In this document: positions 22,559-34,615 of the stretch, in pieces
How the letters are laid out: each line of letters opens with the position of its first letter
Position numbering within the stretch: the first letter of the stretch is position 1
Source: Eriocheir sinensis
Taxonomy: Eukaryota > Arthropoda > Malacostraca > Decapoda > Varunidae
Assembly (NCBI RefSeq): GCF_024679095.1
Contig: NC_066570.1
Coordinates: 10,368,804-10,432,803 of the forward strand
DNA length: 64,000 nt
Direction of reading: 5' to 3'
The notes under the pieces: generated by a model
Told to the model about the DNA's origin: nothing
What the model saw: only the letters and a program-made list of their open reading frames with translations
Databases searched by the model: none
Position numbers and translations under genes: made by a program

Positions 22559-25528
22559 CTAGTGACGAGGGAGGAGGAACGTTACATGTTTCTTGCGGCA
22601 CTGGATTTTGTCTGTAAACACTGGACTGGGGGACACTGACACGGTGTTGGTGGGTGGAGGATCTGGCTGCAGGAGGTACGCGGGCTTGACCCGGTCGATG
22701 GCGACGACATCGGATTTTCCGTGGCGGTCAATGGTGACGTTCTTCCGCGTCCTCTTGATGACGGTGAAGGGGCCATCGTATGGTTGCTGCAGAGGCTTCT
22801 TTGTGGCGTCCACTCGCACGAACACGTGTGTGCAGGTGTCGAACGTTTTGGATGGTGATGTACGTGGCGGCACTGGCTGGAGTCTCTGCATTGCGTTCTT
22901 GAGGTTCCTGGCGTAGTCCTGTATGTCGCAGGGAGGGCCAGGAGTGGGCGAGAGAACCTCTCCTGGGAGGCGGAGAGTGGTGCCGTACAGGAGCTCTGCA
23001 GAGGAGTGGCCGAAGTCTTCCTTGAGGGACGTCCGTATGCCGAGGAGGGCTAGAGGCAGAGTCGTAGTCCAGTCGCTGCGGTCCTGAACTGTTGCTGCCA
23101 GCGAGGCCTTGAGTTGGCGGTGGAAGCGCTCGACAAGGCCATTCGACTGAGGATGGTAGCTGGCGGTTCTGATCCGCTTAATCCCCAGGATGGACATGAC
23201 CTTGTCCCAAAGGCTCGACTCGAACTGGCTTCCACAGTCGGGTGTGAGGCTGAGAGGCGTACCGAAGCGCGACACCCAGGTGTTGACGAAGGCTCTGGCG
23301 ATGGTGTCCGTTGTTATGTCTTCGACCGGGACAGCTTCGGGCCAGCGCGTGAATCTGTCAACGCAGGTGAGGAGGTACTTGTAGCCGTTGGAGTGTGGGA
23401 GTGGGCCGACGAGGTCGACGTGGACGTGTTCGAGTCTGGAGGATCGGGGCGTGAACGCTGCTGGAGGCGAGACGGTGTGGCGCGTCACCTTGGAAGCCTG
23501 GCACTGGACGCAGGTGCGGGTCCAGTCTCTGACGTCCTTGTTGATCCCCGTCCATATGAAGCGCGAGGACATCATGCGTTGTGACGCTCGTATCCCGGGG
23601 TGAGAGAGGTCGTGCAGCTGGCGGAAGAGAGGATACCGGTGGTTCTTCGGTAGGTAGGGCCGGATGGTGGCGGTAGATGAGTCAGCGTAGAGGTGCACGT
23701 TGGTCCCGGGGAACTCGACTCGCCTCATCGACAAAGCGGAGTTATCCTTCAATTGCTGCAGCTCGGCGTCGTCGACTTGGTCTGCAGCAATGGCGGCATA
23801 GTCGATGAGGGAGGAGGATGTTGCAGAGATGTTACGGGAGAGAGCGTCAGCGGGGATGTTGTCTTCGCCTTTGACGTACCGGATGTCTGTCGTGAACTGA
23901 GAGATGAAGTCGATGTGGCGCAGCTGCCTGGGAGAGTAGGTGGACTTGTTGTTGATGAAGGTTGTGGCAAGAGGCTTGTGGTCGGTGTATATGTGAAATT
24001 CCCGGCCTTCGACGAAGTATCTGAAGCGCTTGACAGCCTTGTAGATGGCGAGAAGTTCTCTGTCGAAGGCGCTGTACTTCTTCTCGGCGTTGTTGAGTTT
24101 CTGTGAGAAGAATGCAATGGGTCTCCAGGCTCCGTTTACGTGCTGCTGCAAGACTCCACCAACGCCGGTGTCTGAGGCATCCGTGGAGATTGAAGTAGTG
24201 GCGTCTGGAGTAGGGAAGCTGAGTGTGGTAACAGCCTTCAGTGCCTCCTTGGCTTTGAGAAAGGCGTCGTCAGCTTCGGGAGTCCAGGCGAGTGTGACGG
24301 ACTGGCCTCTCTTGCAGGGCTTGATCATGGAGTAGAGTGGCTGGAAGATGAGCGCGCACTGTGGAATGAAGCGGTTGTAGTAATTGATCATCCCGAGGAA
24401 CTGCTTGAGCTGGCGCTGAGTTGTCGGCTTCGGGAACTGTTGAATGGCGTCGCAGCGGGAAGAGATGGGAGTGATGCCTGAAGGAGAGACGGTGTGGCCG
24501 AGGAAGTCGACGGAGGTAACACCAAACTCTGACTTGTCAAGGCTTATCTGGATGCCGTAGTCCTGGAGACGGGCGAAAACTTGCTCTAGGTGTTGGCGGT
24601 GTGTGTCGGCGTCAGGACTGGCGATGAGGACGTCGTCGATGTAGGCGAAGCAGAATGTCAGTCCTCGCAACACTTCGTCCATAAACCTCTGGAAGGTTTG
24701 TGCAGAGTTCTTGAGGCCAAAGGGCATCCGTACGTACTCGTACAAGCCGAAAGGTGTAACGATGGCTGTCTTCGGGATGTCCGCTGCGTTGACTGGGATC
24801 TGGTGGAAGGCTTTGATGAGGTCGATCCTGGAGAAGATGGTGGAGCCAGCAAGCTGTGAGGAGAACTCCTGAATATTCGGCACCGGATAGCGATCCATGA
24901 CGGTGCGCGAGTTGAGGGCTCTGTAGTCGCCGCATGGGCGTATGTCACCGTTTTTCTTGGGAACGACGTGGAGGGCAGACGACCAGTTGCTTGAGCTGGG
25001 GCGGATAACACCTTGGCGCATCAGCGACTCGAACTCGGCCTTGGCTTGTTGATAGCGTTCTGGAGCTAAGCGGCGAGCCTTGGCGTATGTCGGTGGTCCG
25101 GTGGTCTCGATGTGCTGCGTGACGTGGTGCTTCACAGGCTTGTTCGCTGTGTGTGGCTGTGTCAGTGTCGGGAAGGACTTGAGGAGAGACGCGAACCGGT
25201 TGCCTGCGCTGATGGTGGAGATGTGGGTGCTTTCGCCTGCTGCTGCTCTCGTTCTGGTGGAGACGGATGTTAAGGAATCCAGGAGCTTGCGACTTTTGAG
25301 GTCGATCAGGAGGTTGTAGTGTGTCAAGAAATCGGCGCCCAGGATTGGTTGCGAAACTGTTGCCACGTAGAAGGTCCACTCGAACGACCTGCGAAGGTTG
25401 AGGTTGAGCTGGAGCGTTTGTTTTTTGAAGACAGGGATCCCCGTGCCGTTAGCAGCGTAGAGGCGGGCGATGGTCGGCAAGGACCTCTGGCTAGGTGTGG
25501 CTGGGAGAACGATGACTTCGGCTCAAGT
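22559..25528 (-). pseudogene. pol: Inner gypsy Pol: protease end, RT, RNase H, integrase
   Basis: A 973-codon frame from 25480. It begins in the retropepsin C-terminal part (ILGADFL near residue 46). RT covers about residues 155-330 with the active site [11 protein letters not shown] near 280. RNase H covers about 425-545, starting [11 protein letters not shown] and with DHKPL further on. The integrase zinc-binding part precedes the catalytic core near 690 (HVDLVGPLP), with TPDCGSQFE and [12 protein letters not shown] completing D-D-E. The frame is otherwise intact, but upstream in the same frame the protease active site reads FLIDT-stop-AEV, with TGA in place of the usual glycine codon at about 25520-25522. 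One substitution therefore cuts the polyprotein at its catalytic triplet. Confidence 0.88.
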
Positions 25529-25628
25529 GTCGATGAGGAAGTTGGTGCGAGAGAGTGGATTGAATACGTGGAAGAGTTTCGAGGTGTGTCGGCGGACGCT
25601 ATGCGCCGTTAGTGCCCGCCGGGGTTGT

Positions 25629-26522
25629 TTAAAGAGTCCTGGAAGGTGCAGGGAGACGTACACTTCCAGGCGTCCCGGCCGAATCTGTTGTGGTAGTAGC
25701 TGACGCCAGGTGTGTGTATGGGCATGCTGTTGGATCGGGAGCGGTGGCGGTGGCGTTGGGGTGATGGGGAGCTTCGACGAGGGCGACCACGGACCTCCTC
25801 CTTGAGGGCGCTGACCTACAAAGATAGATGGGAGACGAGGGCTGCGAGCTGCTGGATCTCGGAGGTATCGGCGACGCCGGAGACCGTTGGCTGGGGTGCA
25901 GCTGGGGTGGAGGCCATAAAGACGTCGCCAGCTTGGCAAGACCATCCAGTGAAAGCGTGCTCTTGACGGTGAAGAGGCCCTGCTGGATGTGTGGGGTCAG
26001 TCGTTGATAGAAGAGGTGGCCAAACACTTCCTTATCGAAGGATTCGTATTTGTCGCAGAGCAGCCTCTTCATGCGTCGGAGCAGGTCCGATGGCTTCTCG
26101 TTCCCGAGTTCTTCCTTGGATAGCATCTCCTGAAGTCGAGTGGTGACGGAAGGCTCCAGGCGGGATAGGATGGCAGCTTTGAGGTCCTCGTATGGAGTGT
26201 CGGAGGAGGCAGCTTTGGAGATGGTATCGGAAACCTGCGAGAGGACGTCTAGGGGAATGAGTGCGGTGGCGTGGCTAAACTTGGTGAGGCTGGTGGTGAT
26301 GCGGTGAGGCTTGAAGTTAACTTCAAGGATAGTGAACCAGAGCGTTGGTTCGTGGCTCGTGAAGGTAGGGCCGCGGAAGCTGGCCACGCCCCGCTCGCAA
26401 CAGTCCTCAGGCATCCTGAAGGAGCGGTAGGGGACGGAGCGCTGAGCAGGTGCGCCGCGTCGAAGGGTACGGAGCACAGGGATTGGAGCGGGTTGGGGAG
26501 CACACGCCGGAAGGGACGTCAC
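25629..26522 (-). pseudogene. gag: Inner gypsy Gag
   Basis: A 297-codon frame. Residues about 55-215 are a retrotransposon capsid domain: WFTILEVNFKPHRI, then YEDLKAAILSRL and SDLLRRMKRLL, ending in HLFYQRLTPHIQQGL. Downstream, in a shifted frame, YHNRFGRDAWKCTSPCTF resembles the CHCC-type nucleocapsid motif of the CsRn1 clade, with its first Cys lost. Pol follows in the frame of 25480. The shift means some indel decay in the nucleocapsid region. Confidence 0.75.
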
Positions 26523-27182
26523 GGCACACTTTGATACTTATGTAGATGGTAGGCCACGGGCGTCACTCGTCACTGTTTATACACGCACATACACTTGGCA
26601 CGCCACGGAACAGTGCGAGTTATAAGGGCGACACTACACTCGATGTCGGCGGGGTGACAGAAGGCGCTGACGGGCGTCAGGGGCCACGGCGGCGGGAGTG
26701 CCGCTGCAGAAGCACCACCGACATTGCCGAGGCCACGGAGGTAGGAAGGGCGCCGATAGAGACGCCGGGGGGCCGCAGCGGCAGGAGGCTGGTGAGGCGG
26801 TGGGTGAGTCGATGTGTTGGACTGGCGAGGGAGGCAGCCGTGGGCGCAGGGCGGCGACCAGACAGGGTGAGGTACGGTGGTGAGGCTGGGCTGGGCTGGG
26901 TAGGTGAGGCGAGGTACAGCGGGGCGATGGCAGGAGGCCCCACGCGAGTTGCCGTCGGCCGGACCGGGGAGAGCGTGACCAGATGCTGAAGCATGCCGGC
27001 AGAGGACCCACAGGTTACGTGGTGAGGGTCGAGGGCTGGACGTGGTCTGCGGTGGAGACGGCGGGTACACTGGGCCGGGGCTGGAGGGGGCAGGGAAGCC
27101 CACGTTCAACTGCAGCGGTGGCGGCAGCGGGTGGGTAAAAAAAGTGAGGGATGTACCTCTAGGTCACTCCAGGGTCACCAAT
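26523..27182 (-). other. Inner gypsy 5' leader
   Basis: GC-rich sequence between the 5' LTR and gag. The primer-binding site candidate is just inside the LTR at about 27160-27182. Several open frames occur here only because of base composition; none looks like a protein. Confidence 0.55.
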
Positions 27183-27680
27183 TGTAGCGGCAGCCTAGGC
27201 CGCTACAGCGAAAACCAAACATTTCTGTCTGTGTGTTTTCGAGGCAGCATACGTTGTAGCTGGTACAACGCCGTTTGGGTCCGTTAAAGCCGCCTTGTAG
27301 GTTAAAAGACACAACTAATAACCAGTGATGACTCCATTGACGAAGCAGTTTATTTGCGAGTATATACATGTATTGGAATATTGTGAATGAATATTTACAA
27401 TGGTGATATACAGTAATATTTACAATGGTGGCTCTTTGATGATAAAGCTTAAACATAATGTTGCTTATAATAATTAGAATGATTATGTACATTTATTTAT
27501 ATGTAGTGACTCGTAACAAAAGAGATTAATGTGTGATGGATATGTGTATTTGATGAAATAGAATAGTGTGTGTTGAGAGTGAGAGAAAAGAAAGAGAACG
27601 TGATGACTTAAGGGTAGACTGAAGAAACGGAAGATGGAGAGAACGAGAAAGAAAATGGTGTGCGTTAATGGCTCACTACA
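27183..27680 (-). repeat. 5' LTR of inner gypsy element
   Basis: Partner of 22050-22547; same termini, about six differences over 498 bp. The CCTT target duplication follows at 27681-27684. Confidence 0.88.
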
Positions 27681-27684
27681 CCTT

Positions 27685-28466
27685 CTAGCGAACGGCGAAT
27701 ATCGCTGGCCACAACACACCTGGCCCCTCCTTCTCCAGCATCGTCTCGTGGTCCAGAGGCCCAGAGTGCGCACACCGCTCTGTCTGACGAGGAGGCCAGA
27801 TATTATGAGTCGTGAAGGCAAGGGTACTCGAAGCCAACGCCTTGGTGCCAGAAGCCTACATAAAAAGGTTCCGTGAACAGACTTTAAAGGAAGGGCAGAC
27901 CCATCTTGAGTTCGCTAGGGCCAAGCGAGTGGCTTGACTCACTGGCTTCGTTCTAGGAAAGTTTCTTGTTTTGAGGCGCTTTGCTTCGAGAGAGGTCGCG
28001 TCACACCTCTCTGATAAACCCTATGACACTTTAGAGGAGGCAGCAACACGGGTAGACTATTTCTGTTAAAACAATTACGAAATACCACACCCTTACCAGC
28101 TTAAGTCCAGATTGGCTGGCGAGAAGCCAGACCTCGTTTCCCATAAGGGTAAGCATTTTTCTGAGGGATCAGGCAAGGCCTCTCCCTCCTTTTCTACGCC
28201 CAAGGCCAAGGGCACGTTTTCCTGTACTCATTGTGGCAAGAGCGGCCACATCAAGGAGTACTGTTTTTCGCTTCATCCAAATCTGAGACCGAAGGTGCCT
28301 GGACCGCCTAATAAATCTGTTTCACGCGCTCATGCTTCTAAGGGGAAGCCTATATCTTTAGTTTCGCGTTACCGTGAGACCCCCAGTGTTTTGCCTGGGA
28401 AGGCTGTTTTGTCTGAAGGCAAGGAGGACCCTGTGCAGGGTACCAACGTACAAGTCATTTTTATCT
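27685..28466 (+). pseudogene. Outer element gag, part 2 (SCAN-like capsid end and zinc knuckle)
   Basis: This continues the gag interrupted at 22049. Near 27830-27950 frames read ALVPEAYIK and QTHLEFARAK, the SCAN-like capsid signature of these elements. A basic, Ser-rich stretch follows, then CTHCGKSGHIKEYC at about 28220-28262, a CCHC zinc knuckle that would bind genomic RNA. Stops and frame changes occur before 28112; the last part, 28112-28468, is open. Confidence 0.65.
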
Positions 28467-28883
28467 AGGGGCTCCATAACGCATGACGGCGAGACTGTTC
28501 CCGTCACTGTTTTGCGAGACACGAGTGCTCTCTTTTCTCTCGTGAAGTCTGATGTGGCGATCGGCCGGGAAACGGGTAAGTTTGTTGCCTTAAAAGGCAT
28601 GTTTGGTGTAGTAGAGTCATGTCCCCTCGTGGACCTTTACCTGGACTCTGTTTTTTTTTCTGGCTTGGCGACTGTGGCTGCTGTTAAGCACCTTCCTGTC
28701 CGGGAGGCTGATTTTGTATTGGGGAACAATTTGGCGGGAAGTCGGGTGGAAATCGAGTCCCCCGCTTCTGTGTCGTGCGAGAGCCCGGAGGCCCCACCGA
28801 CAACGCCTGACCTGGGGGCAACAACTCCCAAGGTTCCTCCCTGCTCTGCCGTTACGACCTTCGCCGCTGCCAATGAGACTTAA
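28374..28883 (+). pseudogene. Outer element retropepsin-like domain
   Basis: Open for 169 codons, overlapping the gag end in another frame. VLRDTSALFSLV (about 28509-28544) is the D-T-G/S-A active-site loop, and DFVLGNNLAG (about 28710-28740) corresponds to the LLG-x-D strand. After about 28760 it becomes Pro/Ser-rich and stops. No RT, RNase H or integrase follows. Confidence 0.55.
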
Positions 28884-30462
28884 ACATCTCCGGTAGTTTT
28901 ACTCCTCCTACTTGTGTTAATATCCCTCAGTTTACCAACAGTAGCGCACCTGTAGGGAGGACACCCTTGGTCGACGTCCAGAGGGAGGACGAGACAGTGC
29001 TGTACCTCTAGGGGCAGGAGGAGGTGCAGCAGAGTGACGATGGGCCGCCCAATAGCAGCGCACCTTTGAGGAGTTCAGGTGTGGTCGACGTCCAGAGGGA
29101 AGATAAGACAGTGCTGTACCTCCAGGGGCAGGAGGAGGTGCAGCAGAGTGACGACGGGCCCTTCAAGAGTGAGGCCCCTTTGAGGAGGCGGTTGTTACCC
29201 GCTTCCCGCCCTGACACGCAGCTTGCCGCTCAGGACAAGTGTTGGCAGGCTGGTGTACTTTCCGCGTCAGTCAGTGATTTTTCTTATGAGTTTGGGCTCC
29301 CGCGCCGCGCTCAGGCGGGCGGGACACCATGTCTTGTTGAGTTTGGGAGTGTTTTGGCCAATGTGTCCTCATTTTCCCAGAGTCGGGGCGCCGCCGAGCG
29401 TGCCCACAACAATAATTTTCCTGACTCCTTGTATAATTTTCTGCCTCATTTTTTCATTTTCCCTCCGACATTTGCACTCGGAGAGTGGCTCCTGTGCTTA
29501 CGAGTTCATTTTTGTCCACGTTAACGGCTCTCTTTTCCACGTTTCAAAAAACCTGTCTGAGAGTCCCGAGGAGCCTGTTTGTCAGTCTGTTGAGGTGGGA
29601 GGCAATGCTCAAGCTTCCGATCCTGTTTCATGTCGCGTCGCTAGTCATCCCTTTTCATTTAAGTTTCAAGGACCACGCAGTTTTTCAAAGAGTGGTTCAG
29701 GCACCACCTCTGTTTCGGCGACCCCAGAAGGAGGTCGCAAGCAGAGGGGAGCCGTGTCCGTTTCCTGGAGGAGCATGTGGGAGTGCCGCCTCCAGAAGAC
29801 CCTCAGGCCCCAGGCAGCCTCTCTGGCCAGAGTCTTGTTGGGGTAGAGGAGGAGGTAAATGTAGGTCCGTTTACCTCAGGGGAGGCGCGGCTGGCTCATC
29901 GCGTCATTTCAACCCCTAGGGTGGACCGCGCCGGGAGGCCACAGGGTTGACAGCGAAGGGCGCCTACCTTACCTCTCAGGATTGACACCTTTGTTGATAG
30001 GGTAGGTTAGTTAGGTTTTGAAGTTTTATTATGATTTTTCTGTGATTATGTGTTTAGTTATTTTGATTATTTTTATAATTTTTGTCTGATATATTTGCCT
30101 TACTTGAGTTAAATTATGATTTCATGATAGAGTTGTTTGTCGAGTTATTTTGAGGATTTTTTAAATTCATTTGTATGTTATCTTTTGAGAATATTTATGA
30201 TTTTGTGTGTTTGATTTACTTGTCTGCTATTTTGAAGGGGATTATAACCATATTTTTGTGTCATATTGATTTTGACTTTAGTTATTATAAGGATCTTTTA
30301 TACTTTTGTTTGTCCAGTTTATTTGAGAGATTTTGAAGTATTTACTGCAATTTTGTATTTGTATGATTTTTTTTTTTTTTTTTTTTTGTTTGTTTGTTTC
30401 CCGTCACAGTGCACGGCGGGCTACTGTGTGACATCCCCGTGTCTGTTCTTGGTCGGGGGGAC
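28884..30462 (+). other. Remnant of outer element 3' region, pol missing
   Basis: 28939-29200 holds a direct duplication of about 118 bp with GTCGACGTCCAGAGGGA in each copy. 29200-29950 is open but unrecognisable; its end (WTAPGGH-like, about 29920) is what might follow an integrase. 30000-30400 is T-rich, with a T-run at about 30366-30387. A purine tract precedes the 3' LTR. The expected 3 kb of RT and integrase are absent. Confidence 0.45.
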
Positions 30463-30797
30463 TGTTACGGCCGGGCTTCTCCCGCGCCTTTGTTTTATTC
30501 TTTTCCACCGACCCCGTGGTTTCCGCGCTCGGGCATAGTAACCAGCCTGCGCGGCGACCCTAGGTCGCTGTTGCCGCGGACTGGTCTTCCATTTGTCTCT
30601 CCTGCCCGTTATTAAATATTGTGACACATTATGTATAATTCCCTTTTATGTTTAGGTTAGGAAATTTATTTATTGTACTTGATTGTGTATTTTGAGTTGT
30701 CGTGGGAAGCTGCTGTCCCGCACCGCCGCGACCGCGACTGGCAACCCCCCCGCGGCAGGGCGGCGGTCGGACCCCATATAAGCGCTGACTCTCGGGT
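30463..30797 (+). repeat. 3' LTR of outer element, first part
   Basis: Matches 19845 onward except for a 69-bp gap near position 50, and continues through the TATA-like CATATAAGCG to CTCGGGT, where similarity ends at a non-LTR insertion. Confidence 0.75.
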
Positions 30798-32052
30798 TCT
30801 TCCAGCCCAGGATGAGTTCGTGGTCCTGACAAGACAGCCCGAGGAAACATACCTACTCTTTGAGGGACAATGGCTTGCCTCTCTGAAGCACCACCACCTC
30901 ACCCCACTGCTCCCCCTTGACCTGAAGGCAAACCGGACCATTCTCCTCTTCAACGTGGACGAAGACATCCGGCGGCAAAGAATCGAGACCATTATGGATG
31001 AAATATACCAGTACAACGAATCCACACAGGACACCATTGACAGCATCTTCATTTTTCCGAAAAGCCCCATCATGAAGATCGTCTTTACCCAGTCTGCCCC
31101 CGCCATCAAGAGCGCCGAACAGGGCCTCAAGATGTTCCGCCCAATAAAGACGTGCATGAGGTGCTACAAAATTGGCGACCACCACACTAACGACTGCCCG
31201 CAACCGAGAGAATACCTACTATGCTCAGAGTGCGGCGAACTAGGCCACGAATTCTCCTTCTGCAACAGCGACCTCAAGAAATGCATCAGCTGTGGAGATG
31301 CGCACAGGATACTGACCTACAAGTGCCCGGAACGAAAGAAAGCCGTCGCCGCTACCAAAGAGGACATAAAGGCGAGGAAACACACCTCATATAGCAGCGC
31401 TGCTTCCGCCAACACCACCCACCCCTCTTCCTTCCCCACCATCCCCACCATTTCCCCAGACACTGTTACCAAAATATACTCCTGCATGATCCACGCCCAC
31501 ATCATCAACGCCACACAACCCGGAACATACGAGGCTGAGTTCAACAAAGTCCTCACGGCCAATGGTCTGCCCCAAATCATAATCCCAGACTCCCCAGACT
31601 CAAAAAAATTCTTCCCTCTTCCGAACGTCCTCACGACTCCTACCCCTGCTTCCTCCTCAGCTCCTGATGTTCAAGTCGCAACAGCGCCCCACCACCAAGC
31701 CCAGCCAGAGGACGATGCCACTGTAGCCGAAGCAGCCGGCCTGGAGACTGGCAGCGAAGAAGAAGACGCCTGCGAGCAAATGAAAACTGTCACTGCGGCC
31801 ACCTCCCCCAGCACCTCTACCTACTCCTCGTCCAGCCCAAGGCGTGGAGACCGGACCCCCTCTCCGTCCCCAACCCGCCACTCGCGCAAGACGGTCCAGG
31901 TTAAATGCAACCGGACCCTCGCCAACCGGAGCACAGCAACTCCCACCCACACGGAAAGCGTGGTCCACACCTCCCCTACACACCGAGTCCCTAAAAATCC
32001 ACACCGCCAGAACCATCAGGAGGCTCGAACCCTCCGCAATAAACCCAAATAA
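30798..32052 (+). pseudogene. Non-LTR ORF1 (gag-like) with three zinc knuckles
   Basis: An RNA-binding ORF1 protein. The open frame begins upstream at 30673 in LTR sequence, so about 40 N-terminal codons are LTR-derived and the true ORF1 start is missing. After an RRM-like region (LKANRTILLFNVDE) come CMRCYKIGDHHTNDC, CSECGELGHEFSFC and CISCGDAHRILTYKC, the typical triple knuckle of jockey-group ORF1. The C-terminal third is Ser/Thr/Pro-rich with an acidic patch. The frame stays open to 32052. Confidence 0.72.
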
Positions 32053-32054
32053 AG

Positions 32055-33248
32055 ATGGGTCAACTCAGGATAATCCGACATAATGTACAGAATTGGAGGA
32101 AACATAAGTTCGGCTTGATAAATACTTACAACTCATAATGACCCAGACGTGATTTTAATTAACGGACACGACGTCCCAAATGACTAACCTTTCAAAATCT
32201 TTGGGTACTAAGTTCACAGGAAGAATACGACCAACACTCATACAGACGGGACTGCCATTGCCATAAAGTACAACATACAATACAAACTGTTAGACGATTT
32301 CATCTCAGGTGCCTTGGCGGTGGAAATAACAACAGTGACTGGCAAAATTATCATTTTAACACTCTATCAGCCCCCCTCCAGAGCCTACATACCAATCCCC
32401 GACTTCACTACAATCTTCCCCCGACACATTCCCGTTTACATGCTGGCGGACCTCAACGCCAACCATCCCATCTTTGGGTACACACACACCAACACAAAGG
32501 GCAGACAACTCCAACACCTTATCACTCAAAGAACAATACAACACATTATTGGCCCCCACTTTCCCACCTATATAGCACACCACACTGCCACGACACCCGA
32601 CATCATCCTCACAAACAACAACACTTAACACAACATCCACATATCTTAAGGTCCCTTAACTGCCAGCGACCACTTACCCATTTTAATGACCCTGTACACC
32701 AACCCCATCCAAATCCCGGCCCACCCCAGACCAAACTTCAAACAAGCCAACTGGCAACACTTCCAAACCGAGATCACAGCACAACTTAACGACACCCCTG
32801 AGGAAAACCTACTCACCCACGGAAACATCGACGACGCCATAGATCTCTGGTACGACACCATAACCACGGCAACCACAAACAACATCCCAACCACACGACA
32901 CAAAATATTCCCACACACTCACTTCAGTCATGCCACAAGAACACTATTAGTCCAATTCACCGCTATTAACCTGGAGGCCACTACCAACGGCTGGTCATAC
33001 GACCTCTACAGACGCTACAAACACCTACAATCCACACTCCAACAGAACCTCAAGGCCGACAGCAACAGTTACTGGGGAGGGGTCATAGCTCATGGGCTCC
33101 GATAGGCAAGAACTCCACTACCTATTCACCCATACCAACGACAAAGCATACAGCGACAGCGACAAAGAAGCCCTCCATAGACAACAATGGACAGAAATAT
33201 TTACAGACGACAATGACTTATGGGACGACGATGAGACAGAGACGACTG
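32055..33248 (+). pseudogene. Non-LTR ORF2 endonuclease and linker, copy 1
   Basis: An APE-type endonuclease in several frames. 32314-32628 gives LTLYQPPSRAYIP, VYMLADLNANHPIFGY and DIILTNN; TASDHLPIL at about 32660 has the Asp-His pair. 32686-33105 is the linker to RT. Stops at about 32139, 32626 and 33103 show decay. The sequence stops at a TAA that is the target site of the 33252-37168 element, and resumes at 37172. Confidence 0.65.
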
Positions 33249-34041
33249 TAAAGGCCCGTCCACACTATGCACCATGATGCGCGCAGTGTTGAACGGACGT
33301 ATTGAAAAACGAGGTTTTCAACACGATGCTGCGCAATGAACGCACTGATGGGCTATTGCCATTTCAATGCGACGCGCAGTGTTGCACCAACCATCGTAGT
33401 GGAAGCATGCGTGACCTTCGCTCCGATGGCTCAATCATCGGGTTCCGCGCCTGCTTCCGCCAAACCCTTCGAGTGGACGAGGAGCAATACATTATAATAT
33501 TACATTATATAAGTTCTGACGCTTCTCTCTCAAGAGCTTCTTTTTTTTTGCAGCACACAAAGCTACTATAGTCCGTTTCATTCCATCTGTCCCCCAACAA
33601 AGCGGGAATTTTGATGGCTGTGTCACCTGCGTATTTCTGGTTACTGAATACGTGAAAATCAACAGTTAGATACACATTCAAACTTATTTCTCAATAATAT
33701 ATTTGAATATTTATGTGTACAAAAAAGAACTCGGTCATTTGCATCGATAATCTAACATACAAGCACACGAAAAGACAAACTTGTATCAAATAATATGGTC
33801 ACATCATACTCGAACGATCTGTGGTTTTTCAAATTCATTGATTGATAACTCATTTCAGGTATACTAAAACACATCTGGCTCTGCAAACGCATGTACAAGT
33901 TATCTTAATAACTTACTGCATGTAAATAATGATCATTAAAATAACATGACCTATTAAAGAATAACTGCTGAATGCGATGATAGGCTATTTAGAATATCAG
34001 GCTACCCATGCTGTTTACATGCAACACATTAAAATTCCTTA

Positions 34042-34090
<49 letters not shown>

Positions 34091-34120
34091 CCAGAGTCGG
34101 ATGTCACTTTATAGTAGAGT

Positions 34121-34455
34121 CATTTTGGGGGGTTCCGTGACCAACCTCTCCGTACCTTTTTTTCTCAGTGGATTTGGCATACTAGACCAATTTGAAGGAA
34201 ATTTAGCTCCTATGTACCTCCCCAAAATGACGGCTAACTTTTTTATAGCCCAAAATCCAAAAAGGGGCGCCAAAATTACTGCCACCCCCTATATCTCAGT
34301 AACTAATTCAGCTAGGAGGATAATTTTGGTGTCTAGACATAGGTTTTGGGGGTCAAGGATTCCAATTCTGCCATCAGTTCACTTGTAAAACAATTCCATA
34401 GCAGATAAATCCAATATGGCCACCAATATGGCCACTGCTATACAATTTTCTTTGT
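34121..34455 (+). repeat. Left 335-bp terminal inverted repeat
   Basis: Inverted partner of 36691-37025 with only a handful of differences, ending at CAATTTTCTTTG. It contains short direct repeats of AATATGGCCACC near the inner end. Confidence 0.9.
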
Positions 34456-34615
34456 TTCTCAACTACTATGTCACCTAGAAAGCTGATGTTGGTTTTAAAG
34501 CAAAGGTTTTGGGGGTCATGCTATCTGTTTATATTTAATAGAAAACTGTTGCACACCAACTTGCACAAAACTGTTACCACACCACAACTTTGATCTAAAG
34601 TCCAGCTTCAATAGT

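Larger units (their letters stand above)
22046..27684 (-). mobile_element. Inner Ty3/gypsy element (CsRn1-like), nearly complete
   Basis: LTRs at 22050-22547 and 27183-27680 are both 498 bp and differ at about six positions. A 4-bp duplication CCTT flanks the element (22046-22049 and 27681-27684). On the minus strand, TTGGTGACCCTGGAGTG just inside the 5' LTR is a primer-binding site candidate, and a G-run (AGGGGGGGAGTTA) sits before the 3' LTR as polypurine tract. Gag and pol fill the middle. The near-identical LTRs mark a recent insertion compared with its surroundings. Confidence 0.88.

Noticed and set aside
23114..23584. Plus-strand frames opposite the gypsy pol
   Set aside because: They are antisense shadows of a GC-rich coding region with clear RT and integrase motifs on the minus strand.
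26546..27109. Several frames of 80-180 codons on both strands in the inner gypsy leader
   Set aside because: High GC makes stops rare. None has a motif, and the region is the untranslated leader between LTR and gag.
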